Of a stretch of DNA of 16,345 bases, positions 6,423-14,537 are shown piece after piece. The notes under the pieces were generated by a model. That model saw nothing but the letters and a program-made list of their open reading frames with translations. It searched no databases and was not told where the DNA came from. The position numbers and the translations under genes were made by a program. Positions within the stretch are counted from its first letter, which is position 1, and each line of letters begins with the position of its first letter. Source of the DNA: Deltaproteobacteria bacterium (GTDB lineage: Bacteria > Desulfobacterota > Desulfarculia > Adiutricales > Adiutricaceae); contig JAITJT010000229.1 in NCBI GenBank assembly GCA_031278795.1, positions 1-16,345 of the forward strand. Direction: 5' to 3'.

Positions 6423-6998
6423 TTAGAGGCTCCCCAGCACCTCAAAGTAGGCCCTGGCGTGGGCGCAGGCCGGACAGATTTCGGGCGGCTCGGTGCCCTC
6501 ATAGATGAAGCTGCAGTTGCGGCAGCGCCATTTGATGGGCTTGGCCTTCTTGAAGAAGGTGCCGTCCTTGATCTCCTTGAGGTTCTCCAGGAACCTTTTC
6601 TCGTGGAACTCCTCGGCCTTGGCGATGTTCTCCAGGGCGCTGGAGATGATGGGGAAGCCCTCGGACTTGGCGACTTTGGCGAACTCGGGGTACATGGTGG
6701 TCCACTCGTAGTTCTCGCCCGCCGCGGCCGAGGCCAGGTATTCCTGAAGCTCACCCACGATTCCCGCTGGGTAGGCGGCGTTTATCTTCACCTCGCCTCC
6801 CTCCAGGAATTTGAAAAGCCTCTTGGCGTGCTCGAGCTCCTGCTCGGCGGTCTCCATGAATATGGCGTGAATTTTCATGAACCCGGCTTTTTTGGCCACT
6901 GATGCTCCGATGGTGTACCGACTTCTGGCCTGAGACTCTCCGGCGAAGGCCGTGAGTAGGTTGATTTCGGTCTGGGAGCCCTTAATGCTTTTAGTCAT
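6423..6998 (-). CDS. rbr: Rubrerythrin
   Basis: Non-haem di-iron peroxidase that reduces hydrogen peroxide in the cytosol of anaerobes. The 191 residues match the classical Desulfovibrio form. The N-terminal ferritin-like four-helix domain carries the di-iron ligands Glu21, Glu54 and His57 (ETAEQELEH), Glu95 and Glu98, and the EEFHE block at 129-133. The C-terminal rubredoxin-like domain has Cys159, Cys162, Cys175 and Cys178 (WRCRNC and CPACAH). All metal ligands are present. AAGGAG precedes the ATG. It is the first gene of the stress set (rbr, dfx, then the ATC-hydrolase-like gene), driven by a consensus promoter 180 bases upstream. Confidence 0.97.
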   Translation of the reverse strand: MTKSIKGSQTEINLLTAFAGESQARSRYTIGASVAKKAGFMKIHAIFMETAEQELEHAKRLFKFLEGGEVKINAAYPAGIVGELQEYLASAAAGENYEWTTMYPEFAKVAKSEGFPIISSALENIAKAEEFHEKRFLENLKEIKDGTFFKKAKPIKWRCRNCSFIYEGTEPPEICPACAHARAYFEVLGSL

Positions 6999-7073
6999 GT
7001 GTACTCCTTAACGCTTTGTTGTGAATTTTTTTAGAAAAAATATGTTGGCAGCTTTTCGGATGCCGGTGATTAA

Positions 7074-7125
7074 CGAAAAAAAATGGGAAAAATGAAAAAA
7101 CGAAAAAAATGGGAAAAAAATGAAG
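7074..7125. repeat. A-rich tandem repeat in the rubrerythrin leader
   Basis: Two tandem copies of about 26 bases (7074-7100 and 7101-7125), each of the pattern CGA7-8-TGGGA5-7-TGA. On the rbr transcript they read as T-rich blocks in the untranslated leader. No function can be assigned. Confidence 0.55.
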
Positions 7126-7185
7126 CCGGGCGGAAAGATTTGAAAATGGTCAAAAAAACCATGTTTCAAAAATATCCAATGTCAA

Positions 7186-7214
7186 ATTATAAAATACATA
7201 CTTTTTCCTGTCAA
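7186..7214 (-). promoter_or_regulatory. Consensus sigma-70 promoter of rbr-dfx
   Basis: On the minus strand TTGACA (7214-7209) and TATAAT (7191-7186) are both perfect and separated by exactly 17 bases. Transcription should start near 7179, giving a leader of about 180 bases. A promoter this strong usually needs a repressor to be controlled. Confidence 0.85.
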
Positions 7215-7268
7215 ACCTCCCTGTGAATTATTTTTCTTCACCGCTGTGGAGGCCAAGATAGCTAAAAA

Positions 7269-7282
7269 TGAAACATGTTTCA
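7269..7282. promoter_or_regulatory. 14-bp palindrome upstream of the rbr promoter (candidate operator)
   Basis: TGAAACATGTTTCA is a perfect palindrome centred about 97 bases upstream of the predicted rbr start. Its half-site CATGTTTCA occurs once more at 7160-7168, just inside the predicted transcript. The pair brackets the promoter with about 114 bases between equivalent positions. The regulator is unknown. Confidence 0.5.
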
Positions 7283-7666
7283 CAGTTGGGAAATCTCATT
7301 TACGTCCAATATCAATGTTCGCCTATCAATGTTACACGCGAAACTTTTTGGAATATTTAGACGATTAGAGATCATAATCTTGAAGCAATATGGTACTTTT
7401 TTGGAGTTTATGCCTAAAATGATCTAATTATTGGATTATGAGCTAGTATGAGTTTTGGCTTTTGTGGAAAATTCAATTTTGCCCAAAGCACCAAAAAAAA
7501 CTCTGTTATGTGTAGCATCTACATCTTGGCCTATCTTAAAAAAATTGCCCTATTTTATTAGCCCTCTTTGATAATTTTTTTTGAGCTCTTTATTTATGCA
7601 AGATTTGAGAGCTTATTGGATTTATTTTCGCTTTAGCTCTTTCACCTGAATAATCTTTTTAAGTTA

Positions 7667-7705
7667 AAGATAGAAAAACCCCCAAGGCTTGGCCCCGGGG
7701 GTTTT
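7667..7705 (-). terminator. Intrinsic terminator of the alpha-2-macroglobulin gene
   Basis: On the minus strand AAAACCCCC (7705-7697) pairs with GGGGGTTTT (7683-7675), with an inner CCAAG/CTTGG stem, followed by TTTTTCTATCTTT. It lies 30 bases after the stop codon. The plus-strand side is also T-rich, so it may work both ways. Confidence 0.85.
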
Positions 7706-7734
7706 GCTGTTTGCTTATTTATGTCTATCTAGGC

Positions 7735-10700
7735 TTAGGGCTGGCTAGGAGCTCCAGGGGTTTCCGGAGTGCTAGCCTCAGATCCAGCAGGAGAAGAGGC
7801 GGCCGGGGCGGCCTTAGCCTCCTCCTTGGGAGGCTCTATGGTCACGAGCTGCCCTAGGCCGCGGCCGAAGTTGTCCGGGGCGTACATCTCAGAGGCGCTG
7901 GGGCCTGGAGCCAGGTAGGTTCCCGGGGTGGTGGGCCTCACCAGATAGGAGAACTCATAGACTCCAGCCGGCAGGTATTGGGCAAATACCGCGACACTCT
8001 CCCTTCCGGGCTCCACGTGGTCATACCAGTACCTGTAGCCGGTGTTGGAACTAGGATCCGCCACTTGGCTGGCAAGTGAGCTATCCTCGCCTCTAAGCCT
8101 CAGGTCCACCACCTCGAATCCAGCCGGGATTTTGTCCTCAAGGACCAGGTTGTAGCGCTCCACGTGGCTGATGAAGGTGAGGGTCACCCTCACCACCTGG
8201 CCCCTTTGGAAAGCGCTTACGCCTGGGCCAGACTCTTGAGGCTGGATAACCTTGTAATCCCTTGAAAGGACTAGGCCGTTTTGGGTGACAGCACTCAGAT
8301 CCGCCTCCTTGAGGCGGTAGCTAAGAGCAGCCTTGGCCCAGAGCGTGCTCTCACCGGTTTTGGTGTAGCTTAAGGGGCCTTCTAGAGTGGATAGCTCTGA
8401 TATGGGTAAGAAGGCCGAGACAGGCGCATCCGTTGTGGAGCTAAAATTACCCTCCATGAGCTTTTTGGAACCTAGCTGGGCGCTATAGCCCTCGTCTAGC
8501 TCTTCCGTCTCAAAGGTGTCTATGAAGGTGGAGAGGGCCTGGAGAATGGTGGCGCTGCGGTAGGTGCTTCCGTAGTTGTCGTCCTTGGCGGAGAAGGCAA
8601 CGCTTCTAGCCAAAGAGGGAAGCAGCTGGTGGTAAGGTGAGGCTTGGGTCATGAGCAAGAGAATCTGGGCGTTCATGTCGCTTGGGCTTTGGAGCCAGAG
8701 GGCCGGAATGAAAGGTGAATTCTTAACCGAGGTCGTGCCCGGAGCGATCTCTAGGTTGTTGGTGACCAGAGGTATAAGCTCTGTTAGCATTCTGGTGCGG
8801 TTCTGGCTTTTGTTCATGACAGCTACAGACTTAGTGAGGAGGGAGAGGCCGTAGATGTCCAGGCTTTCTTTTTTTAGGAAGAAGACCTCCAAGTCACTCT
8901 CGGTATCTAAGCCGCTCTTGGTGAGGGCGTAGAGGATGAAGAGGCGTAGATCAATACCCTTATTATCCTCCGTGGTGGCTGATTTAAAGGAATCCGTGAG
9001 ATAGCCCTGAATTCTTCCAATTAACTCGCTATCCACCTCATAGCCCTCATTCTTGGCGTCAATTAAGAAGCTAAGAACATAAGCGCTTAGGTAGGGATCC
9101 CTCTTGTCCCAGGTATTCTCAGACTCCCAAGCGGTGAAACCTCCGGATATCTCGTGCTCTCTAACTGTTGCCAAATGAGTTTCCACCAAAGATTTAAATG
9201 CCTCAACTTCTTTTTCATCATAGCCTAGCCTTGGGGCTAGTTTAACTGCATAAATGGAGGCCAAGGCCTTGGAAGTCTTTTGTTCCATGCACAAATATGG
9301 ATAATTACTTAGCCATAGCATGGGGCCTTTCATTGTTGGGGCCAAACTGGGGGCAATCTCCACACTTAGACCGCTAGTCTTGTCAACTCCGGAGATGTTA
9401 GCGGCCTCAGGCAGCTTGATAGCCACCTCTGAAGTGCCTTCTAAGAGCTCATTGTAGGCCGCGAAGGTAACCAGCGGTCCGGCCGGGGCTATGGGAAGCC
9501 TATACTCCACCCGGTCCTGTAGATCATCCATGGTCACGGAGAACTGGACCTTGGCTGAGCTAGAATCCTGGGCCTCCACCGGGAAGAATAGCTCTTTACT
9601 CTCAGCGGGGCCCACGTCCACGGTCTTGGTGTCTTCTTCACCGTCTAAGAGCTTCAAGTTATCCGAGCGGAACTCCACCTGGGCCTGGCCGGACTTGTCA
9701 CCCCGGTTGGTGACTATGATGCCAGCTAGGAACTTGTCATTAACTGATGCGTATTTGGGTAAAGAGCTACGTAAAAGTAGATCCTGGGTCACCAGGAACT
9801 CGCCTTCACCAGTGCCTGTTAGTCTCCCGTGGCCCGTGGCCACGGCGTAGACCTTGAAGGTGGTGAGGTTGTCCGGAAGCTTGAAGCTAAGTTTGGCAGT
9901 TCCAGAGTCATCAAGGTCCACAGCTCCCTCAAAGAAGGGAACCGTGCGGAAATCCAGGCGGATGCTTCCGTCCAGACGGTCTTCAGCATAGCCCCCGCCT
10001 CCGGCCGGGGCGCCTCCTCCCTTGTCGGCCCAGTTACGCCTTCCTATGACGTTTCCCAAGTTACTTATGGTCTGAACCAATATAGGAAGCTCTTTTCCAA
10101 ATAGCTTCTCCGGATGGAAGGCATCGTCACCTCCCAGCTGGATTACCGCCTTGTCCACCACGACCACCGCGAGCTCGGCCGTGCTAAATGGCTGTCCTTG
10201 TGGGTCGGTCACCTTGATGTCAATCTCCACCTCCTGGGCCGGGCGGTACTCTTGTTGAGCGGTTGTGGCCTCAACCTTTAGGACGTCTTTCTGGGAAGGA
10301 ACTAATAATTTAGCGTAGCCCAGCCTAAAGGTGGGTTTACCCAGATCCACGTTGTTCTCATCTGGCTTTTCAGAGACCCTTCCCCGCATAAGCAGAACCG
10401 AGACGAAGACGTTGGGGGAGTCGTCCTCTGTTAGAGGAATCTCCAAGACTGGACTTTGACTATCTATCTGGAAGATCCTCTCCTCTTTCACCCCGCCCCG
10501 CTCTAATGTTAGTAAGCCCGATCCTTCGCTAAAGGGGCTCTGCACCAGGATTTTAGCGGTGTCCCCGGGGCTGTAGACGGTCTTGTCTGGAACCAGGTTA
10601 AGGGAGTCGTCGTTTTCCATGAGCCAACCGCTACTCTCCGTTCCCCCGAAGGCGTAGAAGCTGGTGGCGGCTTGGTTCACCAAGCCGTCTTGATCAGCTG

Positions 10701-13700
10701 TTTCCGCCACGGCGTAGTAGAAACCGCTTTTGGGCGGAGTGAGGGATACCTTGAGCGGGGCTGAGTCAGTGGTAAGGTCTTGGGTCTCTATCTCCTCGTC
10801 CGTGAACTTGGATACCCAGCCGTAGACGCCTCCCACCAGCTTGCGCCTGGTGGAGGTGAAGTAGCGCCTGTATAGTGTTAGCTTAACCTTCTGGCCGGGA
10901 AGTATTTTCCCGTCCAAATCGCTTGCGATTAGATCCAGTTCCACCTGATCCCCCACCTGGTTAAGAACCGATGAGGTCTTAAGGCCTGCGTAGACCTTAG
11001 CTGGATGCACCATTTGAGTTGTGGACTGAAAGACGCTGCGGCTGTCCACGTCTGTGGCCGTGGCCTGGATGTGTAGCGTCCTGGGGAAGGGCGTCTTGGA
11101 GGGTACCAGCTCTATGTCAAAGCTAAGCTTTCCGTCAGAATCAAGTTTTCCGGCGGCTTCCCCCATGGGTGTGGTGTCGAGCTGGCTCACCAGCTCGCCC
11201 GTCTCCGGATCGCTATTGGCCGCGTAATAGTTGTAGAGCGTATAGGCCGAGAGCCCCGGAAGAGTAAAGGCGTAGTTGGGCTCCATCTCGGCTACCCAGC
11301 CGGCGTCGAGGTTAGCGGCCTTGGCTCCGTAGTGGTAGTTGGCGCTTATCTCTATCTTTTCCTTGTCACCCGCTACCGCTGGCCCCTCGGGAAGCGTAAG
11401 CGTTAGCTCAAAGGCGGGCGGGCGGTAGGCGCTTACCAGGATATTTTCCACGTAGCTGTAGTCTTTCGTGTTGTAGAGCTCTTTGAGCTGAGGTATAGTT
11501 CTTTTTTTATCCGGAGCCCTATCTAGGTAAACACTATAAGATCCGTAAGGTGCGTCATCGGGAAGGATCTCCTCTACGGTCATGGTTCCAAAATCACTAA
11601 CCTCAAGGGTCTTATCCAAAAAGACTGTGCCACTTGGGGTGAAGATAATGATTCTTCCCTCCGGGCCCGTCCAGTCATCCATGGCGTCACCGGTATTTAG
11701 TCTTACGATTAGCTTCATGCGCAGCGTTTCGCCTGGTTTGTAGACAGGTTGCGACGTGAGCAGGAAGATATCGTTTTCATTCATGTTTAGAGGCCTATCT
11801 TGATCCTGGTACTCCACGTCATAGTTCCAGCGCACGAATTTTGAGTCCCAGCCCAGGTTCCAGATGGCTAGATCACCATTTAAGTTCGCTGTAACGAAGA
11901 GATCTTCTTGGTATCCATAACCGCTATCATCCCCATCCGGTCCTTGCTTTTGGAGTATTTCGGTTCCCCCGGGAAAGGCCGCCAAGCCGTTCTCATCGGT
12001 GGTTCCCTCATAAAGAAGATCCCCATCCTTGCTCCAGAGCTTCACGTCCGCCCCGGGGAGGCTCTTTCCGCTGGAGAGTTCAGTGGTCCACACCAAAGAG
12101 TTCCCCCTCCCTATCTTGGCGGTGAGGCCGATGTTTGTTATCTGCAGAACCAGAGGCTTTTTGGAGACCTTATCGTCTAAGGCCAAAAAGAGAATCTTTC
12201 CAACCGCGTCATTTGCGAAGAGCTCGTCCAGGTCGAGGCGCACGTTCTGGGGAGTGACCTTGGTGCTTCCCGCGGCCTTTAAGGTCAAGGTCTTATCTGG
12301 TCGTGGCGGGAGATTTCCCTTCTTAATTAGCGTCTGGGTCGTGTCATTTGTGTAGAAGCCGGAAGAATCTAAGCCAATGGAGTTTTTCGCGAAGAACTTC
12401 ACGGCCTTGGCCTCATCCAAGGCCCAGCCGGAGAGGGTGGTCTCGTCTAGGTTGGTGAGCGTCACGGGCACCAGATGGGGGCTAGAAGACTCAATCGTTC
12501 CGCTAGTTATGTCAAAGCGGGCATCCGGCTTGAACTCCGTGGTTCGCACCTGGAAGCTTTTGTCGCTATCGAGTTTCCCGCCAAAGACGTCCTCAAGTCC
12601 AGCCTTAAGCGTTATGGTGTACTCGGTGGCCGGCAGAAACCTGGGCCAGAAACTGAAGTTTGACGAGACCCTATCAGCTTCCGCAGCATCCTCGTCATCG
12701 CTCGCGCCATCACTAGCGCCTTCACTGGGACTATCTCCAGCCTTGGCGTTTCGGGCTTGAAGCTTAGCCTTGGCATCTTCAAGGGCGGGATGCGGAGGTG
12801 TGGTCTCGATATGCTCAAGAACGCTGGAATACTTAACCGGATTGGTGAAACTTATGTAGAAGGAATCGTCACGCGGGTCTATCACCCTTCTGACGCGGTT
12901 CTCCTCAGTTGTGTTGATTTCCAGGGTCGCATCCAGCGGCCCGTGGGTCCTGGCGTTCGCCAGCTCTAAATCCCTTGGCAGGGGATTTAGGCCCTGCTGG
13001 GGAAGGAGACCCTTTTTAAGTACTATTTGGTAGCTTGAATTAGCCATGAGATCGGAGTTGGGCGAGACTACGTAGTGAGTAGTGATATATTCCTCACGGT
13101 CCTCGTCTTTGATCCAGGTGGCCTTCACCTCGTTTTTGTTTTCGCTAGCGTCAGTCCACACGAATACCCCGTTTTCGTTCAAGGCGTCTATGTCCACTGG
13201 CTGGTTGAAGGCCACTTTCCACTGGGGGCGTTTGTCGGCCTCCACCGGGTCTATGCCGTAGGTGTCCTTGTAGCTATCAAAGGCCGTCTGAAGATCGGGA
13301 AGTTCTATCTTAGCCGTTACGTCCTGTTTAAGGCTCTTTCCAGTTAAAGATTTAACCTTGCTACTGTCTAAGGTGGCCGTAAGCGTGAGGCTTCCGTAGA
13401 GAGGCTTGTCAGGCACGAAGGCCAAAGAGTATTGGTTGACCCAGGCGAGTTTTCCCGGGATCTCCGGGTCCACTCCCAAGGCGCCTGGCTCCACGTTGTC
13501 GTAGTCGCCCAAGGCGACCATGGGCTGGTTAAAAACCGCCACCACCTGGGTGAAAATCTTAGTGTCACCGCTTGGATATATACCGAATAGCTCAAGAGCG
13601 ACAGAGGCGTCCGGAAGCGGGGCTGACTGAGCCGGGGAAGGCGGCTCCGCCTCAACCGGTGCCTCCTGTGCGGCTGGGGTCTCGGCCGCGGGCATTGCCT

Positions 13701-13848
13701 TCGCCTCTTCACCGGCGCTTGGTGCCGGTGGTGCCGCCGGGGGCGGCGTCTCCTCATTGCAAGCGGAAAGCGCCAGCACGAGGAAGAGGGAAAGAAATAG
13801 CCTCAGAGAATAGTTTTGTAAATATTTATGGAAAAATGAGCTACTCAT
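7735..13848 (-). CDS. Alpha-2-macroglobulin family lipoprotein with thioester motif
   Basis: A 2037-residue relative of E. coli YfhM, a periplasmic protease trap: a host protease cuts a bait region, the protein closes, and a thioester links covalently to the protease. The N-terminus is a lipoprotein signal with lipobox LSAC (Cys30); Asn31 at +2 fits sorting to the outer membrane. Residues 31-85 are a Pro/Ala/Glu linker. Many beta-sandwich domains follow, with a Ser/Asp/Glu-rich insert at about 370-395. A glycine-rich stretch near 1275-1290 (GGGAPAGGGG) precedes the A2M domain (FRTVPFFEG at about 1300, LPDNLTTFKVYAVA). The thioester motif YPYLCMEQ has Cys1520 and Gln1523. The tail after about 2005 is Pro/Ala/Ser-rich. 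YfhM has about 1650 residues, so this is unusually large. No pbpC, the common partner, lies next to it. GGAG is 6 bases upstream of the ATG. Confidence 0.95.
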   Translation of the reverse strand: MSSSFFHKYLQNYSLRLFLSLFLVLALSACNEETPPPAAPPAPSAGEEAKAMPAAETPAAQEAPVEAEPPSPAQSAPLPDASVALELFGIYPSGDTKIFTQVVAVFNQPMVALGDYDNVEPGALGVDPEIPGKLAWVNQYSLAFVPDKPLYGSLTLTATLDSSKVKSLTGKSLKQDVTAKIELPDLQTAFDSYKDTYGIDPVEADKRPQWKVAFNQPVDIDALNENGVFVWTDASENKNEVKATWIKDEDREEYITTHYVVSPNSDLMANSSYQIVLKKGLLPQQGLNPLPRDLELANARTHGPLDATLEINTTEENRVRRVIDPRDDSFYISFTNPVKYSSVLEHIETTPPHPALEDAKAKLQARNAKAGDSPSEGASDGASDDEDAAEADRVSSNFSFWPRFLPATEYTITLKAGLEDVFGGKLDSDKSFQVRTTEFKPDARFDITSGTIESSSPHLVPVTLTNLDETTLSGWALDEAKAVKFFAKNSIGLDSSGFYTNDTTQTLIKKGNLPPRPDKTLTLKAAGSTKVTPQNVRLDLDELFANDAVGKILFLALDDKVSKKPLVLQITNIGLTAKIGRGNSLVWTTELSSGKSLPGADVKLWSKDGDLLYEGTTDENGLAAFPGGTEILQKQGPDGDDSGYGYQEDLFVTANLNGDLAIWNLGWDSKFVRWNYDVEYQDQDRPLNMNENDIFLLTSQPVYKPGETLRMKLIVRLNTGDAMDDWTGPEGRIIIFTPSGTVFLDKTLEVSDFGTMTVEEILPDDAPYGSYSVYLDRAPDKKRTIPQLKELYNTKDYSYVENILVSAYRPPAFELTLTLPEGPAVAGDKEKIEISANYHYGAKAANLDAGWVAEMEPNYAFTLPGLSAYTLYNYYAANSDPETGELVSQLDTTPMGEAAGKLDSDGKLSFDIELVPSKTPFPRTLHIQATATDVDSRSVFQSTTQMVHPAKVYAGLKTSSVLNQVGDQVELDLIASDLDGKILPGQKVKLTLYRRYFTSTRRKLVGGVYGWVSKFTDEEIETQDLTTDSAPLKVSLTPPKSGFYYAVAETADQDGLVNQAATSFYAFGGTESSGWLMENDDSLNLVPDKTVYSPGDTAKILVQSPFSEGSGLLTLERGGVKEERIFQIDSQSPVLEIPLTEDDSPNVFVSVLLMRGRVSEKPDENNVDLGKPTFRLGYAKLLVPSQKDVLKVEATTAQQEYRPAQEVEIDIKVTDPQGQPFSTAELAVVVVDKAVIQLGGDDAFHPEKLFGKELPILVQTISNLGNVIGRRNWADKGGGAPAGGGGYAEDRLDGSIRLDFRTVPFFEGAVDLDDSGTAKLSFKLPDNLTTFKVYAVATGHGRLTGTGEGEFLVTQDLLLRSSLPKYASVNDKFLAGIIVTNRGDKSGQAQVEFRSDNLKLLDGEEDTKTVDVGPAESKELFFPVEAQDSSSAKVQFSVTMDDLQDRVEYRLPIAPAGPLVTFAAYNELLEGTSEVAIKLPEAANISGVDKTSGLSVEIAPSLAPTMKGPMLWLSNYPYLCMEQKTSKALASIYAVKLAPRLGYDEKEVEAFKSLVETHLATVREHEISGGFTAWESENTWDKRDPYLSAYVLSFLIDAKNEGYEVDSELIGRIQGYLTDSFKSATTEDNKGIDLRLFILYALTKSGLDTESDLEVFFLKKESLDIYGLSLLTKSVAVMNKSQNRTRMLTELIPLVTNNLEIAPGTTSVKNSPFIPALWLQSPSDMNAQILLLMTQASPYHQLLPSLARSVAFSAKDDNYGSTYRSATILQALSTFIDTFETEELDEGYSAQLGSKKLMEGNFSSTTDAPVSAFLPISELSTLEGPLSYTKTGESTLWAKAALSYRLKEADLSAVTQNGLVLSRDYKVIQPQESGPGVSAFQRGQVVRVTLTFISHVERYNLVLEDKIPAGFEVVDLRLRGEDSSLASQVADPSSNTGYRYWYDHVEPGRESVAVFAQYLPAGVYEFSYLVRPTTPGTYLAPGPSASEMYAPDNFGRGLGQLVTIEPPKEEAKAAPAASSPAGSEASTPETPGAPSQP

Positions 13849-13992
13849 CTTAAACTCCAGAGCGGGAAAACTTTTTGTAACGCGAGGAATGCGTCCGTTT
13901 TTTTAAGAGCTGGTTAAGTGCTATAAGGATTATGAAAAATTTCAATTAAGAAAAACAATAAAATAATATCTAAGATTCTTATGTGAATAAGG

Positions 13993-14036
13993 TTTCAGCT
14001 GAAATATTTATAAAAAAAATACGAAATATAATTCAA
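13993..14036 (-). promoter_or_regulatory. Candidate promoter of the alpha-2-macroglobulin gene with overlapping palindrome
   Basis: On the minus strand TTGAAT (14036-14031) and TATAAA (14012-14007) are 18 bases apart. The predicted start, about 14000, falls inside a perfect 12-bp palindrome TTTCAGCTGAAA (13993-14004), well placed for a repressor. The leader would be about 150 bases. The boxes are imperfect in an AT-rich region, so chance matches are possible. Confidence 0.35.
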
Positions 14037-14275
14037 ATAATCCGCAAGGGACTCTTTTTATACAGAGTATAAATACTCCTAAAGAAAACTACTTGTAACA
14101 TAATAGCCAAATTAAGAAATAAATCAATATGAGTGAAAAAACAATCCAGGGATAAACTATTGAATTTAAAGATAAATATTTATGCTTTATGAAAAAAGCG
14201 CATTTAGACGAAAATAATTCATATGCTTTTCAAAATTGTTGGAAAAATTCTTGCACCTCGTTGGAAAAATAAAGA

Positions 14276-14303
14276 TTGACTTTTTTAAGCTGTAACTTAT
14301 AAA
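14276..14303 (+). promoter_or_regulatory. Promoter of the candidate small RNA at 14309
   Basis: TTGACT (14276-14281) and TATAAA (14298-14303) are 16 bases apart on the plus strand. The predicted start, about 14309-14310, coincides with the first base of an 11-bp stem, and a plus-strand terminator follows 190 bases on. Confidence 0.55.
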
Positions 14304-14376
14304 CAGACGCGGGTGAAAAACCTCTATGGAAAAAATATGATATCTCTGCGGTAATATTTTTTTCACTCGGACAAAC

Positions 14377-14478
14377 CATTTTCTTAGCTATGACAGGAAA
14401 AATCAAGAGTGGCGCTGTTGGGTTTTCACTAAATTTTTAGGCAAAATCATTTTCTTATCCTTGAGGGAAAAAATCAAG
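14377..14478 (+). repeat. Two diverged 31-base direct repeats
   Basis: Copies at 14377-14407 and 14448-14478 both begin CATTTTCTTA and end AAAAATCAAG, with differences confined to the centre; they are 71 bases apart start to start. The conserved ends and variable middle suggest shared RNA ends, not recent duplication. Confidence 0.75.
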
Positions 14479-14496
14479 GATCCGTGAGGGAGGCTA

Positions 14497-14537
14497 TTTA
14501 CCCAACTTAGGGTAAATTCAATTTTTATTTTATTTCA
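14497..14537 (+). terminator. Intrinsic terminator on the plus strand
   Basis: TTTACCC (14497-14503) pairs with GGGTAAA (14510-14516) around a 6-base loop, followed by TTCAATTTTTATTTTATTT. The minus-strand side has no T-run, so it serves a plus-strand transcript; no plus-strand protein gene ends here. Confidence 0.7.

Larger units (their letters stand above)
6999..7734. other. AT-rich 736-base gap upstream of rubrerythrin
   Basis: No protein gene is supported. Reading from the rbr side it holds a long T-rich leader with a tandem repeat, a perfect sigma-70 promoter on the minus strand, a 14-bp palindrome, a 10-base direct repeat TATCAATGTT at 7310-7319 and 7324-7333, copy C of the recurring TGTAGCAT motif (7511-7522, plus, after an A-tract at 7493-7500), and the terminator of the large lipoprotein gene. 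Confidence 0.6.
13849..14529. other. AT-rich 681-base gap upstream of the large lipoprotein gene
   Basis: No protein gene is supported. It holds the probable minus-strand promoter of the lipoprotein gene with a 12-bp palindrome, an inverted repeat GAGTAT-AA-ATACTC (14065-14078), and, on the plus strand, a complete-looking small RNA gene from about 14276 to 14537. Only very short open frames of fewer than 10 codons were seen. Confidence 0.6.
14309..14537 (+). ncRNA. Candidate small RNA with two internal repeats
   Basis: About 229 bases with no open frame. The predicted 5' end opens with CGGGTGAAAAA (14310-14320), which pairs with TTTTTCACTCG (14359-14369), 11 pairs including one G-U. Two 31-base repeats follow at 14377-14407 and 14448-14478 (25 of 31 identical). 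The second copy folds into ATCCTTGA/TCAAGGAT (14457-14464 with 14474-14481). An intrinsic terminator ends it. It is divergent from the lipoprotein gene and its 3' end runs to the stop codon of the opposing gene at 14530. No known RNA family was recognised; a trans-acting regulator, or antisense control of the gene at 14530, are guesses. Confidence 0.55.

Noticed and set aside
12029..12969. Several plus-strand frames opposite the macroglobulin gene
   Set aside because: They are antisense shadows of a long, clearly recognisable gene and show no family motifs or ribosome binding sites.
14377..14478. Two-repeat CRISPR-like unit (31-base repeats, 40-base spacer)
   Set aside because: Only two copies, six mismatches concentrated in the centre, and no cas genes; better explained as repeats inside a small RNA.
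14309..14537. Type III toxin-antitoxin RNA (repeats plus terminator)
   Set aside because: The toxin gene should follow on the same strand; the next gene is on the opposite strand and resembles an adenylation domain, not a ToxN-type nuclease.
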